From Verrucomicrobiia bacterium (GTDB lineage Bacteria; Verrucomicrobiota; Verrucomicrobiia; JABWAM01): a stretch of DNA of 64,000 nucleotides. The stretch is from positions 1 through 64,000 of the forward strand of contig JAQUAF010000025.1 in the NCBI GenBank assembly GCA_028687435.1. Reading direction: 5' to 3'. Under the pieces are notes generated by a model. That model was given only the letters and a program-made list of their open reading frames with translations, was not told the DNA's origin and made no database searches. The position numbers and the translations under genes are program-made. Shown here piece by piece: positions 7,429 through 18,514 of this stretch. Every line of letters begins with the position of its first letter. Position 1 is the first letter of the stretch.

Positions 7429-9300
7429 ATGAGTATGACAACTGAGACGACGCCTGCCGTTGAGCGGCAGGGCATGGATGTGGACATTGTTTGCGTGGGG
7501 TTTGGCCCGGCGACGGGAGGGTTTTTGACCGCGTTATCCCGTCAACTTCTCAAGGAGGATGGTTCTCCCCGGTTTGAAAGCGCATCCGCGCCCGGCATGC
7601 CATTGCAGGTGATTTGTTACGAGCGCGCCGATGACATCGGGTTTGGCGTTTCGGGAGTGGTGACCAAGGGCAAAAGCATCCGGGAGAGTTTTCCCGGATT
7701 GGAGCCGTCCCAGATTCCCATGGCTGCGCCGGTGACGGAGGAGAGGGTTTTGTATCTGTTGGATCCGGTTGGCGCCAGCAGGCGATCCTGGCTGTTCAAG
7801 CTCAAGGATGCCATGATCCGTTCCTTCAAGTGGATGCTTCCTTACGAGAATGAGGCGGTGAAGCTGCCTTACATTCCTCCGTTCATGGCCAAGCATGGCG
7901 GGCTGGTGATGTCCATGGGGCAGTTCAACCAGTGGGTGGGCGGCCAGTTGATGAGTTCGGGCGCGGTGCAGATCTGGCCGGGCACGCCGGTGGCCAAGGC
8001 TTTGCTGGACAAGGGAAAGGTGACCGGGGTGCGGTTGCTTGACCAAGGGACGGACAAAAAGGGCAGGCCGGAAGCGGGATACATGCCTGGCATGGATATC
8101 CGGGCTGGTTTGACGGTGGTGGGCGACGGGCCGGTGGGAACCGTGGGGCAGCAATTGGACGAGCAACTTGGGTTGCCGGAGGGTAATCATCAACGGGAGT
8201 GGGCGGTTGGAATGAAGATGGTGGTCAAGTTGAGGGACGATGTGGATCTCAAGCCCGGGACGGTCATTCACACCTTTGGTTATCCGGAGCCGGAGATTTT
8301 CGGGTTCATGTACGTTTATCCGGACAAGGTGGCGTCGTTAGGGATTTTTGTGCCGACGTGGTTCGACACGCCGGTTCGCGCCACTTATCGTTACCTCCAG
8401 CATTGGATGATGCATCCTTATTTGTGGCGTTATCTGCAAGGCGGGGAGTTGCGTTCGTGGGGCGCCAAGTCGATGCAGGAATCCGGACGACGGGGAGAGC
8501 CTTTTCTGGCGGGGGAGGGTTTTGCCCGCATCGGGGAGGGATCGGGCAGCACCAATGTGCTGGCGGGGTCGGGCGTGGACGAAGCCTGGGCCACGGGGGT
8601 GATGCTGGCGGAAGGGGTGATTGATTTGCTGAAGGAAAAGAAGCCTTTTACCAGGGAGAATCTGGAGCGGGCCTATGTGAAGCGGCGGCGGGAAAGCTGG
8701 GTGGAAAAGGAGGGGAAAGTCGCGGAGAAATCGCGCGACGGTTTTCAGTACGGCGTCATTCCCGGGTTGGTGGGAATGGGAATCACCGGTTTCACCCGGG
8801 GTCTTTTGAATGTGCCGGCCACGCCGGTCCAGGCCTACAAGCGGTTGCGGACTTTGGAGGAGGATTGCGCCGGGAAGATTTCCCCGGAGGAGCTTGGCCG
8901 GATCAAGGAGGAATGCCGGAAAAAGAAAACCTCCCTGCAGGAGGCGATCATGGAGCGGTGCGGGTGGCCGGCGATTCCTTATGACGGCAAGCTGCTGGTG
9001 TCGCAGCAGGACGCCCTGTTGATGGGGGGCAAGGTGCAGGCGCCGGCGGGTTGCGCGGATCACGTGGAATTTCTCGATGCCCGTCTTTGCGAGACCTGCA
9101 AGCTTCGGGTTTGCGTGGAGGTTTGTTCGGGGCAGGCGATTACGCCGGGGCCGAACGGCGTGCCGGATTTCGACCGGGAGAAGTGCGTGCATTGCGGCGC
9201 CTGTTTGTGGAATTGTTCCCAGCCCCGGGCAAACGATCCCGAGCGGTCCAATCTTGCCTTTCGCGCCGGGACAGGCGGGCTCCATTCGGCGGAGAATTGA
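7429..9300 (+). CDS. Electron-transfer flavoprotein:ubiquinone oxidoreductase-like flavoprotein
   Basis: A 623-residue FAD protein. A Rossmann motif near the N-terminus (VDIVCVGFGPATGGF, about 16-30) binds FAD, and the middle contains GEGFARIGEGSGSTNVLAGSGVDEAW, the second FAD-contact region. The C-terminal ferredoxin-like part has CETCKLRVCVEVC and CVHCGACLWNCSQP (Cys 586, 589, 592, 596), which fits the single 4Fe-4S cluster of ETF-QO. It would transfer electrons from the acyl-CoA dehydrogenase or an ETF to membrane quinone. The start was chosen after GAGGAGG (about 7420). The 38-bp spacer from the dehydrogenase is a GGCACTNAGG short repeat. No etfA or etfB is in the window. Confidence 0.87.
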   Translation: MSMTTETTPAVERQGMDVDIVCVGFGPATGGFLTALSRQLLKEDGSPRFESASAPGMPLQVICYERADDIGFGVSGVVTKGKSIRESFPGLEPSQIPMAAPVTEERVLYLLDPVGASRRSWLFKLKDAMIRSFKWMLPYENEAVKLPYIPPFMAKHGGLVMSMGQFNQWVGGQLMSSGAVQIWPGTPVAKALLDKGKVTGVRLLDQGTDKKGRPEAGYMPGMDIRAGLTVVGDGPVGTVGQQLDEQLGLPEGNHQREWAVGMKMVVKLRDDVDLKPGTVIHTFGYPEPEIFGFMYVYPDKVASLGIFVPTWFDTPVRATYRYLQHWMMHPYLWRYLQGGELRSWGAKSMQESGRRGEPFLAGEGFARIGEGSGSTNVLAGSGVDEAWATGVMLAEGVIDLLKEKKPFTRENLERAYVKRRRESWVEKEGKVAEKSRDGFQYGVIPGLVGMGITGFTRGLLNVPATPVQAYKRLRTLEEDCAGKISPEELGRIKEECRKKKTSLQEAIMERCGWPAIPYDGKLLVSQQDALLMGGKVQAPAGCADHVEFLDARLCETCKLRVCVEVCSGQAITPGPNGVPDFDREKCVHCGACLWNCSQPRANDPERSNLAFRAGTGGLHSAEN

Positions 9301-9333
9301 CGGTTGGGGCGTTGGGCTGAAGACTGAAGGTGA

Positions 9334-10212
9334 TTAGAGAGTCTTCAATGGGTGGCGTTGACGGAAATTTGAGGGCGGCATTCCCTGGTGGCGTTTGAAT
9401 GCCTTTGAGAAATGATAGGGATCCTTGAAGCCCAGAAAACAGCTGATTTCCTTGATGCTCATGCGGGTCAGTCGCAGCAGGGTGTGGGCGCGTTCCATCT
9501 TGTATTTCATGAAGATGCGTGCCGGGGACATGCGCAGGATGGCCTTGCAACGGTGGGACAAGGCGCTGGAACTCATGTTCATGGCTCTGGACATTGCGGT
9601 CAGGCTGAAACGGTCGTTGATCCGGGATTGAAACAGCCGCATGAGCCGGGTGGCGAAGCCGTGTTCTGCCTGGATGTCGCGCAATTCCGGATGTGTCGCC
9701 GCGCGGGGCAGATGGCGGACCAGGAGCCAGAAAAACTCATTCATCAAGGCATCCTGGATCTGGCAGGCCGGGGGATCGCCGATCCGATGCTCCTCCTGCA
9801 GGCGTTTCAGAATGGGGCGGAAAACCGTCCGGCTTTTTCGCATGCATTGTTGTCGGGGGGAGGCATTTTCCGCAAAGAGCGGGGGAATCAGTTTGCCCAG
9901 GGATTGTTGATCCAGGACAAAGCTGAGCCCGGCATAACGCAGGGGCGGACGGAGGAAGTCCTGATGCCAGTCACCCGGTTTGACGACCAGCATGTCGCCG
10001 GGGCTCAGCCGGATTTCCTGATTGTTGAGTGTGCAGCGGTAGACGCCGCGATCCACCAGGATGACTTCATAGTCCGGATGCTGATGGCGGCAATAACCAC
10101 AGACGCGTTTCACCTCGATGGAGTTGAGGCCCCGGAAAATGGGGACGATTCTGGTTTCGTGCAGGCGTCCGGTCCGCCGTTCGGCGCTGAAAATGGAGAG
10201 ATGTTTTTTCAT
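9334..10212 (-). CDS. AraC-family transcriptional regulator
   Basis: An AraC/XylS-type regulator. The N-terminal half contains a cupin-like sensing domain (HQHPDYEVILVDRGVYRC, then LSPGDMLVVKPGDWHQD). The C-terminal about 100 residues carry the double helix-turn-helix with MSRAMNMSSSALSHRCKAI and the family signature IKEISCFLGFKDPYHFSKAFKRHQGMPPSNFR. I place the start at MKKHLSIF (10212). An earlier ATG at 10308 overlaps the stop of the upstream ATPase gene and would allow coupling, adding about 32 poorly conserved residues. Its target is unknown. It faces the flavoprotein gene tail to tail. Confidence 0.87.
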   Translation of the reverse strand: MKKHLSIFSAERRTGRLHETRIVPIFRGLNSIEVKRVCGYCRHQHPDYEVILVDRGVYRCTLNNQEIRLSPGDMLVVKPGDWHQDFLRPPLRYAGLSFVLDQQSLGKLIPPLFAENASPRQQCMRKSRTVFRPILKRLQEEHRIGDPPACQIQDALMNEFFWLLVRHLPRAATHPELRDIQAEHGFATRLMRLFQSRINDRFSLTAMSRAMNMSSSALSHRCKAILRMSPARIFMKYKMERAHTLLRLTRMSIKEISCFLGFKDPYHFSKAFKRHQGMPPSNFRQRHPLKTL

Positions 10213-10304
10213 TTTTCGGATGTTTGGCGGGGTTTTGCGGCAAAGCGGCGCGCGGGCCGTCGGATTTTCAACAGATGATGTTTTGCTGCCTTCGAGAAGG
10301 TGAA

Positions 10305-11465
10305 TCATGCGATTCCAAGTGCGCGCAAGCCGTCGCGCCATGGCAAGGCTTTGACGGAACCGATTTGTTTTGCGAGAGGATCGCGGGAAAGGCAGAAGGC
10401 TTCGGCGTTTTTCATGGAGGGAAGGAATTTTTCAAGCGTCCGTGTGTCCTGTTCGCTTACTTGAGCCGAGGATTTAATCTCGATCAGGGCATCCGGCAAT
10501 CCGGGCCTTTCAATCATCAGATCGATTTCCGCCCCGTCCTTGGTGCGCAGGTATGAAAAACGGAAATCGTTTTGGCGGTAGGAACTTAAGCGCAGGGCTT
10601 CCGCCACGACAAAATGCTCAAAGGCTTTTCCATAATCATAGGTTCCCGGAAGCAAATCCAGATTCAGGGTGCGGTTCAAAGCTCGTTTGACCCCCGGGTC
10701 GAAAAGATAAAATTTTGGCGCTTGCGTCTGCCGTTTGCGCAGGGACTGGTGAAACGGTTCCAAAAGAAAGCCAACCAGCGTGTCTTCCAGAATCTGAAAA
10801 TAAGACTGCACTGTTTTGACATCGGCCCCAACATCGCGGGCAATATTGGTGAAGTTGATCAATTCACCGCAACATTGGGCGGCAACTTCCAAAAAACGCC
10901 GGAAAGGATCGAGATTCTGGATCCAATGTTCCGCCCAAATCTCTTCCTTCAAATAGGTAAGGGCATAGGCCCGCAGGAAAGCTTTTTTTTCCTCTTCCCC
11001 AGGGCAAGCCCACACCGCCGGCAGGGTCCCAAATTTCAGAGCTGAGTCAAGGTTGAAGGCATCGGCAAGTTCCGTGTGCGTGAATGGGAAAAGATCATAA
11101 ATCGAAGCGCGGCCAGCCAACAGGTTGGTGCTTTGACGTTTTAATTTGCGCGCACTGGAACCGGTCATGGCAAAATGAACGGAACCTTGTTCGATCTGGG
11201 CATGGATGACATCAAGCAAACGGGGCACTTTTTGGATTTCGTCCACCACCACCCAGGATGGCTTTGGATGAAGCGCCTGAAGGTGTTCGGCAAGTTCGTT
11301 GGGACGCCGGGCATAGCGGTCTTCCTGTTCAATATCCAGCAAGTCGATCCATAGGGCTTCCTCTGGCTTGAAAAATTGCCGTAAAAAAGTGGATTTACCA
11401 GTGCCTCTGGCGCCAAAAAGAAAGAAACTTCTGGTTTTAAGAGGCGAAATTATTCTGTGGACCAT
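10305..11465 (-). CDS. AAA ATPase with DUF4143 C-terminal domain
   Basis: A 386-residue protein with an N-terminal P-loop (FGARGTGKSTFLRQFF, about 18-33), a Walker B VVVDEIQKVPRLLDVI, the sensor MTGSSARKLKR, and a C-terminal DUF4143 region ending in a nuclease-like fold segment (DGAEIDLMIERPGLPDALIEIKSS). That last stretch has the D...E-x-K spacing of PD-(D/E)XK enzymes. Such ATPases are widespread, often single and mobile; their function is not settled. A second, more distant relative lies inside the hsd operon at 31 kb. The AraC gene may follow in the same transcript. Confidence 0.85.
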   Translation of the reverse strand: MVHRIISPLKTRSFFLFGARGTGKSTFLRQFFKPEEALWIDLLDIEQEDRYARRPNELAEHLQALHPKPSWVVVDEIQKVPRLLDVIHAQIEQGSVHFAMTGSSARKLKRQSTNLLAGRASIYDLFPFTHTELADAFNLDSALKFGTLPAVWACPGEEEKKAFLRAYALTYLKEEIWAEHWIQNLDPFRRFLEVAAQCCGELINFTNIARDVGADVKTVQSYFQILEDTLVGFLLEPFHQSLRKRQTQAPKFYLFDPGVKRALNRTLNLDLLPGTYDYGKAFEHFVVAEALRLSSYRQNDFRFSYLRTKDGAEIDLMIERPGLPDALIEIKSSAQVSEQDTRTLEKFLPSMKNAEAFCLSRDPLAKQIGSVKALPWRDGLRALGIA

Positions 11466-11535
11466 ACTCCATATCTGTACGCCATTTATGGATGGATGTC
11501 AAGTTTTATGTCAATATGTTTATTTTATGGAATTT

Positions 11536-11632
11536 CAATGGGTTGAGGAAAAGGCGGTGAGGGATCCCCTCTCCATTTGCTGCGAAATGATGGAGGGCCG
11601 GACTCCCGAGCCGTTGCGCTTTTGCCAAGAGG
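11536..11632. repeat. Compound repeat, short copy (B)
   Basis: A shortened and diverged copy of the GC-hairpin module: AAAAGGCGGTGAGGGATCCC, then CTCCATTTGCTGCGAAATGATGGAGGGCC-like arms. The inverted CTCCATTT / AAATGGAG-type pairing is weak here. It lies between the upstream region of the DUF4143 ATPase gene and the 3' end of the E1-like enzyme gene. Confidence 0.7.
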
Positions 11633-11638
11633 CTTGAT

Positions 11639-12484
11639 CTACGTTGAATGATCCCGTTTCTTCCAGGCGTTGAATCCGCCGCGAAGGTGTTGGAGGCGGG
11701 TGATGGCGGGGCGGTTGCCGCAGAGGGGGCATTCGGGATTGCGCCGGAGCGTCATCTCCCGGAATTTCATGGCCAGGGCGTCGTAAATCAGCAGGCGGTT
11801 GGCCAGGGATGAGCCCAGCCCCATGATGGCTTTGAGGGTTTCCGTGGCCTGGATGAGTCCGATGAGGCCGGGGACGACTCCCAGGACGCCGGCGTCGGCG
11901 CAACTGGGCGCGCGTTCGGGCGGCGGCGGCTCGGGAAAGATGCAGCGGTAGCAGGCGGTCTCCTTTCCCGGTTTGAAAAACGAGGTTTGCCCCTCAAATC
12001 GGGAGATGGCGCCGTAGGCGTTGGGTTTGCCAAGGAAAAAAGCCGTGTCGTTGACCAGATAACGGGTGGGGAAATTGTCCGTTCCATCCACCAGCACGTC
12101 GTAGGGCCGCGCGATCTTCATGGCGTTTTTCGCCGTGAATCGTTGGGGGATGACGTCCAGTTTCACGTGGGGATTCAACGCCCGCAACCGCGCCGCCGCG
12201 GCTTCGGTCTTGGATTTTCCTGTTTCCGGGGTGGTGTAAAGGATTTGACGCTGGAGATTGGACAGATCCACCACGTCCGGATCGACCAGCCCCAGACGTC
12301 CCACGCCGGCTGCCGCCAGATAGGTGGCCGCGGGCGATCCCAATCCGCCAAGGCCGATCAGGAGAACCGATGATTTTTTGAGCCGTTCCTGTCCGGCCTG
12401 TCCCACCTGCGGCAGCAGGAAATGCCGGGCGTAACGTTCGGTTTCTTCCGTTGAAAAGGTGGAAGGGGAGGGCATGGGCGGCAT
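11639..12484 (-). CDS. moeB: MoeB/ThiF-type adenylyltransferase (E1-like)
   Basis: An E1-like enzyme that adenylates the C-terminal Gly of a sulfur-carrier protein (MoaD or ThiS type). The family hallmark YARHFLLPQVGQAGQERL lies at the N-terminus, followed by the nucleotide motif LIGLGGLGSPAATYLAAAGVG and the Asp-containing LVDPDVVDLSNLQRQILY. DGTDNFPTRYLVND and the zinc-binding CysXXCys pairs (CYRC and CPLC) are also present. It lacks the C-terminal rhodanese domain of MoeZ-type proteins. The start is placed at MPPMPSPST; the open frame upstream runs into repeat sequence and is unlikely to be translated. No carrier gene is adjacent, so thiamine versus molybdopterin use cannot be decided. Confidence 0.88.
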   Translation of the reverse strand: MPPMPSPSTFSTEETERYARHFLLPQVGQAGQERLKKSSVLLIGLGGLGSPAATYLAAAGVGRLGLVDPDVVDLSNLQRQILYTTPETGKSKTEAAAARLRALNPHVKLDVIPQRFTAKNAMKIARPYDVLVDGTDNFPTRYLVNDTAFFLGKPNAYGAISRFEGQTSFFKPGKETACYRCIFPEPPPPERAPSCADAGVLGVVPGLIGLIQATETLKAIMGLGSSLANRLLIYDALAMKFREMTLRRNPECPLCGNRPAITRLQHLRGGFNAWKKRDHST

Positions 12485-12603
12485 TATAAGGCTGAAGGCT
12501 GAAGACAGAAGGCAGAAGTTTGTGTCTTGCCGCCTTCGCAACACGACATGATGGAGGGCGGATTTCCAAGCCGCCATGCCTTTGGGGTTCTTCAGCCCTC
12601 AGC

Positions 12604-12859
12604 CTATTTCAATATTTGGCGAAAAAGGCGGTGCGGGAGCCCCGCCCTCCATTTGTCGCGAAATGATGGAGGGCCGGCCTCCCGGACGGCTCCGGGCGGT
12701 CGTATCCCGCCTTTGAGTGATTGTTTCTGCGTCGAGCACTTGTCCCGCCAGCTTGTGACGCCGAAGCTTTGGCGAAGGCGCAAGCTCGCAGAGCGAAGGC
12801 GGATCGAGCATCGAGCGTCAAGCCGTCGTCCCGCCGTGGCGGGAGCGCGGCTTAATTCA
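12604..12859. repeat. Compound intergenic repeat (copy C)
   Basis: It begins with TTTCAATATTTGGCGAAAAA and the GC hairpin module (left arm from 12628), then a GGAGGGCCGGCCTCCCGG half. The CTTGTCCCGCC...GAAGCTTTGGCGAAGGCG module and GCATCGAGCGTCAAGC follow, and it closes with CCCGCCGTGGCGGG and GCGGCTTAATTCA. It is near-identical in order to copy G at 53.7 kb. The closing hairpin abuts the secDF stop codon and could serve as its transcription end. The stretch 12485-12603 holds only GCTGAAGGCTGAAGACAG-like short repeats and another hairpin half. Confidence 0.85.
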
Positions 12860-15118
12860 AGCTTTCTGCTTTTGCGCGCCGGGGGTGGAGGGGGCTTCCT
12901 GAGGCTTCAGCTTGGAAGGATGCTGGAGCAGGAGGAACGGGCTGGCGATGAACACCGAGGAATAGGTTCCCGTGATGATGCCGATCACCAGCACAAAGGC
13001 GAAATCGTTGATGACACCGCCGCCGAAAAGATAGAGCGAAAAGGCGGCGATGAATGTGGTGAGGGAGGTCAGGAGCGTGCGGCTCAATGTTTCGTTGATG
13101 CTGAGGTTGATGAGATTGGCAAAGCCGTATCCCTCGCCCTTGAGCTTGAATTCCTCCCGGATCCGGTCAAAGACCACGATGGTGTCGTTGAGCGAGTAAC
13201 CGGCGATGGTCAGCAATGCGCCCAGCACGGGCAGGGAGAGCTGCCGGTCGGTGAAGAAGAGGAAGGCCATGCAGATGAGCACATCGTGCAGCAGGGAGGC
13301 GATGGCGCCCACCGCGTAGGCGAATTCAAACCGGGCGGTGATGAAGATGAGAATCAGAACGGATGCGACGCCCAGTCCCAGGACGGCCATCTGTTTGATT
13401 TCCCCGCCGATCGCGCCGCCCACGCTGTCGAACGAGCGCTGGGTGAAACCCGCCTGGGGAAAGGTGTCGCTCAGCGCTTTGCGGACCGTTTCGCCCTCGC
13501 CGAATTTGACTTTTACGTAGAGCACCTCGCCTTCGCCGCTGAGTTCCTTCTGGTATTGGATGAAACTGTCCTTGATTCCGGCTTTCAGCACGGCGTCCCG
13601 CAAGGCGGAGACATCCACGCGCGCGTCGCGTTTGAAATCGAAACTGACCGCGTCGCCTCCGGTGAAATCGACGCCGTAAGCCTTTTCTCCTTTTTGAATG
13701 AAAAGCATGAGTCCGGCCATGATGATGACGGCGGAGAGCGCAAAGGCCGGCAGACGGAAGCTGAGGAACTTGATGTTGGTCTGGGAGACCATGGAGAGCA
13801 TGGTCAGCTTGTTCATCTTGTTGTTGAGGAGCAGGAAATCGAAGATCATCCGGGAGACGACCATTGCGCTGAAAACGCTGGTGACAATGCCGGCGCTGAG
13901 GGTGACGCCGAATCCCTGGACGGGGCCGCGTCCGAGCCACATGAGAACCACGGAGGTGATGAGGGTGGTGATGTTGGCGTCCATGATGGTGCCGAAGGCC
14001 CGGTTGAAACCGGCGTCGATGGCCGCGGCCAAAGGTTTGCCCTTGCGGAGCTCCTCGCGGATGCGTTCGTAGATGAGCACATTGGCGTCCACGGCGATGC
14101 CGATGGTGAGGATGATGCCGGCGATGCCGGGCAGGGTGAGGGTGAATTTGAAGATGGCCAGCACGCCGAAGAGGAGGATGACGTTGATCAGGAGGGCCAC
14201 GTTGGCGATGAGGCCGGCGCGCAGGTAGTAAGCAACCATGAAGACCACCACCAGGGCGATGCCGATGATGCCGGCCATGGCGCCGCTTTTGATGGAATCC
14301 ATGCCGAGCGTGGGCTCGACGCTGCGTTCCTCGATGATGGCGACCGGGGTTTCGAGGGGGTTTTCCAGAACGTTGGCCAGTTCAAAGGCGTCCTTGTAAT
14401 CAAAATCGCCGGTGATGACGCCGCGGCTGCCGATTTCGCTGTTGATGCGGGGGGCTGACATCACCTTTTTGTCGAGCAGGATGGCCAGCCGGTTGCCGAT
14501 GTTTTCGCGGGTGACGCGGCGGAAGATGTCGCCGCCGTCGGAACTCAATTCGAAGGCCACCTCGTAGCCTCCGCCCTGGGAATTCATGGGAGCTGCGCGG
14601 ACCAGGTGTTTGCCGGTCAGTTCGGGATTGCGTTTGACCAGGAGTTGTTCGTCGATGGGCGCGCCTTGGGAACGTTTTTCCTGCAACCGCATCAATTCGT
14701 AACCGATCGGGGGAAGGCCGCCCTCCTGTTTCATGCGGGCCAGTTCTTCGTTGTTTTGGGGATGCACCAGCCGGAATTCCAGATAGGCCACCCGCTCGAG
14801 GTTTTTCCGCGTCTGGAGTTTGTCGGCTTCCTTGAGTCCCGGGATTTGAACTTCGATCCGGTCTTTGCCGCGGGGTTGGAGGATGATTTCGCCCACGCCG
14901 CTCTTGTCCAGGCGTTTGCGGAGGATCTCGATGGCCTTGTCCACCGCGCTGGACTGCCGTCGTTCGTCGATCTTGGCCAGATCCAGTTGCAGCACGTACT
15001 GGGTGCCGCCTTTCAAGTCCAGGCCGAGGGTGATTTTTTTCTCCGGCGGATAGATGTAGTAGATGGCGATGCCGATGAAAGCCAGAACCAGGAGAAGGCG
15101 TTTGAGGAGGGGGTTCAT
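12857..15118 (-). CDS. secDF: Fused protein-export membrane protein SecD-SecF
   Basis: One 753-residue chain carries both halves. The SecD part has an N-terminal helix (LLLVLAFIGIAIYYIY), LGLDLKGGTQYVLQ, the P1 periplasmic domain and GIAVDANVLIYERIREELR. The SecF part begins after about residue 440, with its own first helix, YGVDFTGGDAV and SLNDTIVVFDRIREEF. About twelve membrane helices are predicted. SecDF uses the proton gradient to pull proteins through SecYEG. The fusion occurs in Firmicutes and is common in PVC bacteria. It is third in the tgt-yajC-secDF run, the classical neighbourhood. The stop falls within the edge of repeat copy C. Confidence 0.95.
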   Translation of the reverse strand: MNPLLKRLLLVLAFIGIAIYYIYPPEKKITLGLDLKGGTQYVLQLDLAKIDERRQSSAVDKAIEILRKRLDKSGVGEIILQPRGKDRIEVQIPGLKEADKLQTRKNLERVAYLEFRLVHPQNNEELARMKQEGGLPPIGYELMRLQEKRSQGAPIDEQLLVKRNPELTGKHLVRAAPMNSQGGGYEVAFELSSDGGDIFRRVTRENIGNRLAILLDKKVMSAPRINSEIGSRGVITGDFDYKDAFELANVLENPLETPVAIIEERSVEPTLGMDSIKSGAMAGIIGIALVVVFMVAYYLRAGLIANVALLINVILLFGVLAIFKFTLTLPGIAGIILTIGIAVDANVLIYERIREELRKGKPLAAAIDAGFNRAFGTIMDANITTLITSVVLMWLGRGPVQGFGVTLSAGIVTSVFSAMVVSRMIFDFLLLNNKMNKLTMLSMVSQTNIKFLSFRLPAFALSAVIIMAGLMLFIQKGEKAYGVDFTGGDAVSFDFKRDARVDVSALRDAVLKAGIKDSFIQYQKELSGEGEVLYVKVKFGEGETVRKALSDTFPQAGFTQRSFDSVGGAIGGEIKQMAVLGLGVASVLILIFITARFEFAYAVGAIASLLHDVLICMAFLFFTDRQLSLPVLGALLTIAGYSLNDTIVVFDRIREEFKLKGEGYGFANLINLSINETLSRTLLTSLTTFIAAFSLYLFGGGVINDFAFVLVIGIITGTYSSVFIASPFLLLQHPSKLKPQEAPSTPGAQKQKA

Positions 15119-15163
15119 GATGTGTGGCGCGGATGCGGATGGTTGTGAGTGGGTGCGGGGAAA

Positions 15164-15517
15164 TCAGGATTTCTTTTCTTCCTTGGCGTCTTCGCGGACG
15201 ACCTGCTGGATGCCGGAGCGGAGCAGCTCGATCTTGGTGTTTTCGGCGATCTTGACCACGACGGACTTTTCCTTGATCTGGCTGACGATGCCAAAGATGC
15301 TGCCGCTGACCAGGACGCGGTCGCCCACCTTGAGCGCATCCAGCATTTTCTGGTGATCTTTTTGCTGCTTCATCTGGGGACGGATCATGATGAGGTAGAG
15401 GAAGGCGAAGATGAGGATCATGTAGCCCGCCATGCCGACCAGGCCTTTGGTTGGATTTTCGCCGGGTTGGGGGGAGGGATTGCCCATCGCCAGGATTTGA
15501 GGAAGAGAGGAAATCAT
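15164..15517 (-). CDS. yajC: Preprotein translocase subunit YajC
   Basis: A small membrane protein (117 residues) with one hydrophobic helix, GMAGYMILIFAFLYLIMIRPQ, followed directly by QMKQQKDHQKMLDALKVGDRVLVSGSIFGIV, the conserved YajC core. A Lys/Glu-rich tail ends it. YajC associates with SecDF in the holotranslocon. The Met at 15517 was chosen because it gives the expected short N-terminus and lies just after the tgt stop; an in-frame extension further upstream would overlap tgt and has no family support. It lies 45 bp ahead of secDF. Confidence 0.93.
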   Translation of the reverse strand: MISSLPQILAMGNPSPQPGENPTKGLVGMAGYMILIFAFLYLIMIRPQMKQQKDHQKMLDALKVGDRVLVSGSIFGIVSQIKEKSVVVKIAENTKIELLRSGIQQVVREDAKEEKKS

Positions 15518-15530
15518 GATTTGAGTTGGG

Positions 15531-18056
<2,526 letters not shown>

Positions 18057-18060
<4 letters not shown>

Positions 18061-18347
18061 GGCTTGGCGGGAAGCGCGCTTTTGATGATGTGATCCAAAT
18101 TAACGGCTGCCGCGCCAGATCGGTGTGGAGCCGGGGTTTGGAGGGGCGACGCATCCAGCGCCATCCCAAGCTCCCTCAGAGTCCTCAAAATCAGGCCGAT
18201 TTGAGCGGTTGGTTTTCCTTTTTCCAGTTGCATAATCCAAAGCCGGCTCACCCCCACCCGGCTCGCAAGTTCCTGCTGGCTGCGGAAAATTTTGGTTCGC
18301 CTGTCGCGAATGAGCGAGCCGAGGTCATGGGATGTGTTGATTTTCAT
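18057..18347 (-). CDS. hipB: HipB-type antitoxin, HTH Xre family
   Basis: A 96-residue protein with a Cro/C1 helix-turn-helix over about residues 12-65 (LIRDRRTKIFRSQQELASRVGVSRLWIMQLEKGK). The tail is flexible and Pro/Ala-rich. It precedes hipA and overlaps it by 4 bp, the canonical antitoxin-first order. It should bind the HipA kinase and repress the operon through the palindromic sites at 18364-18433. The start is at MKINTSHD, 16 bp downstream of the nearest operator arm. Confidence 0.93.
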
Positions 18348-18363
18348 CGGAACAACATATCAT

Positions 18364-18433
18364 GTCTACGATCGCTGACAAGTAAAAAATGTAAGCGATC
18401 GTAGACTTTATTGGCATGTCAGCGAACGTAGAC
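18364..18433. promoter_or_regulatory. Palindromic operator array between hipB and hrpB
   Basis: A perfect 13-bp inverted repeat, GTCTACGATCGCT at 18364-18376 and AGCGATCGTAGAC at 18394-18406, is separated by a 17-bp AT-rich spacer. A third half-site, AGCGAACGTAGAC, with one mismatch, lies at 18421-18433. It sits in the divergent region and is the expected binding place of HipB. The third half-site lies toward the helicase gene, so HipB may also affect hrpB; this is inference. Confidence 0.72.
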
Positions 18434-18514
18434 ATTGCTGGATCCGGTGGGGCATGCTTTTCGAAGCTGACCTGTCTTGCGCTTCGCGGCGGCTTGGGGC
18501 ATGGTGGGCGTTTT

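Noticed and set aside
5156..7441. A 761-codon open frame on the minus strand over the acyl-CoA dehydrogenase gene.
   Set aside because: Its translation is His/Arg/Gln-rich with no domain; it mirrors the codon bias of the real gene on the plus strand.
12527..14458. Long plus-strand open frame over secDF.
   Set aside because: It crosses repeat DNA and gives Asp/Glu/His/Gly-rich peptide without any domain; it is a shadow of the Sec gene.
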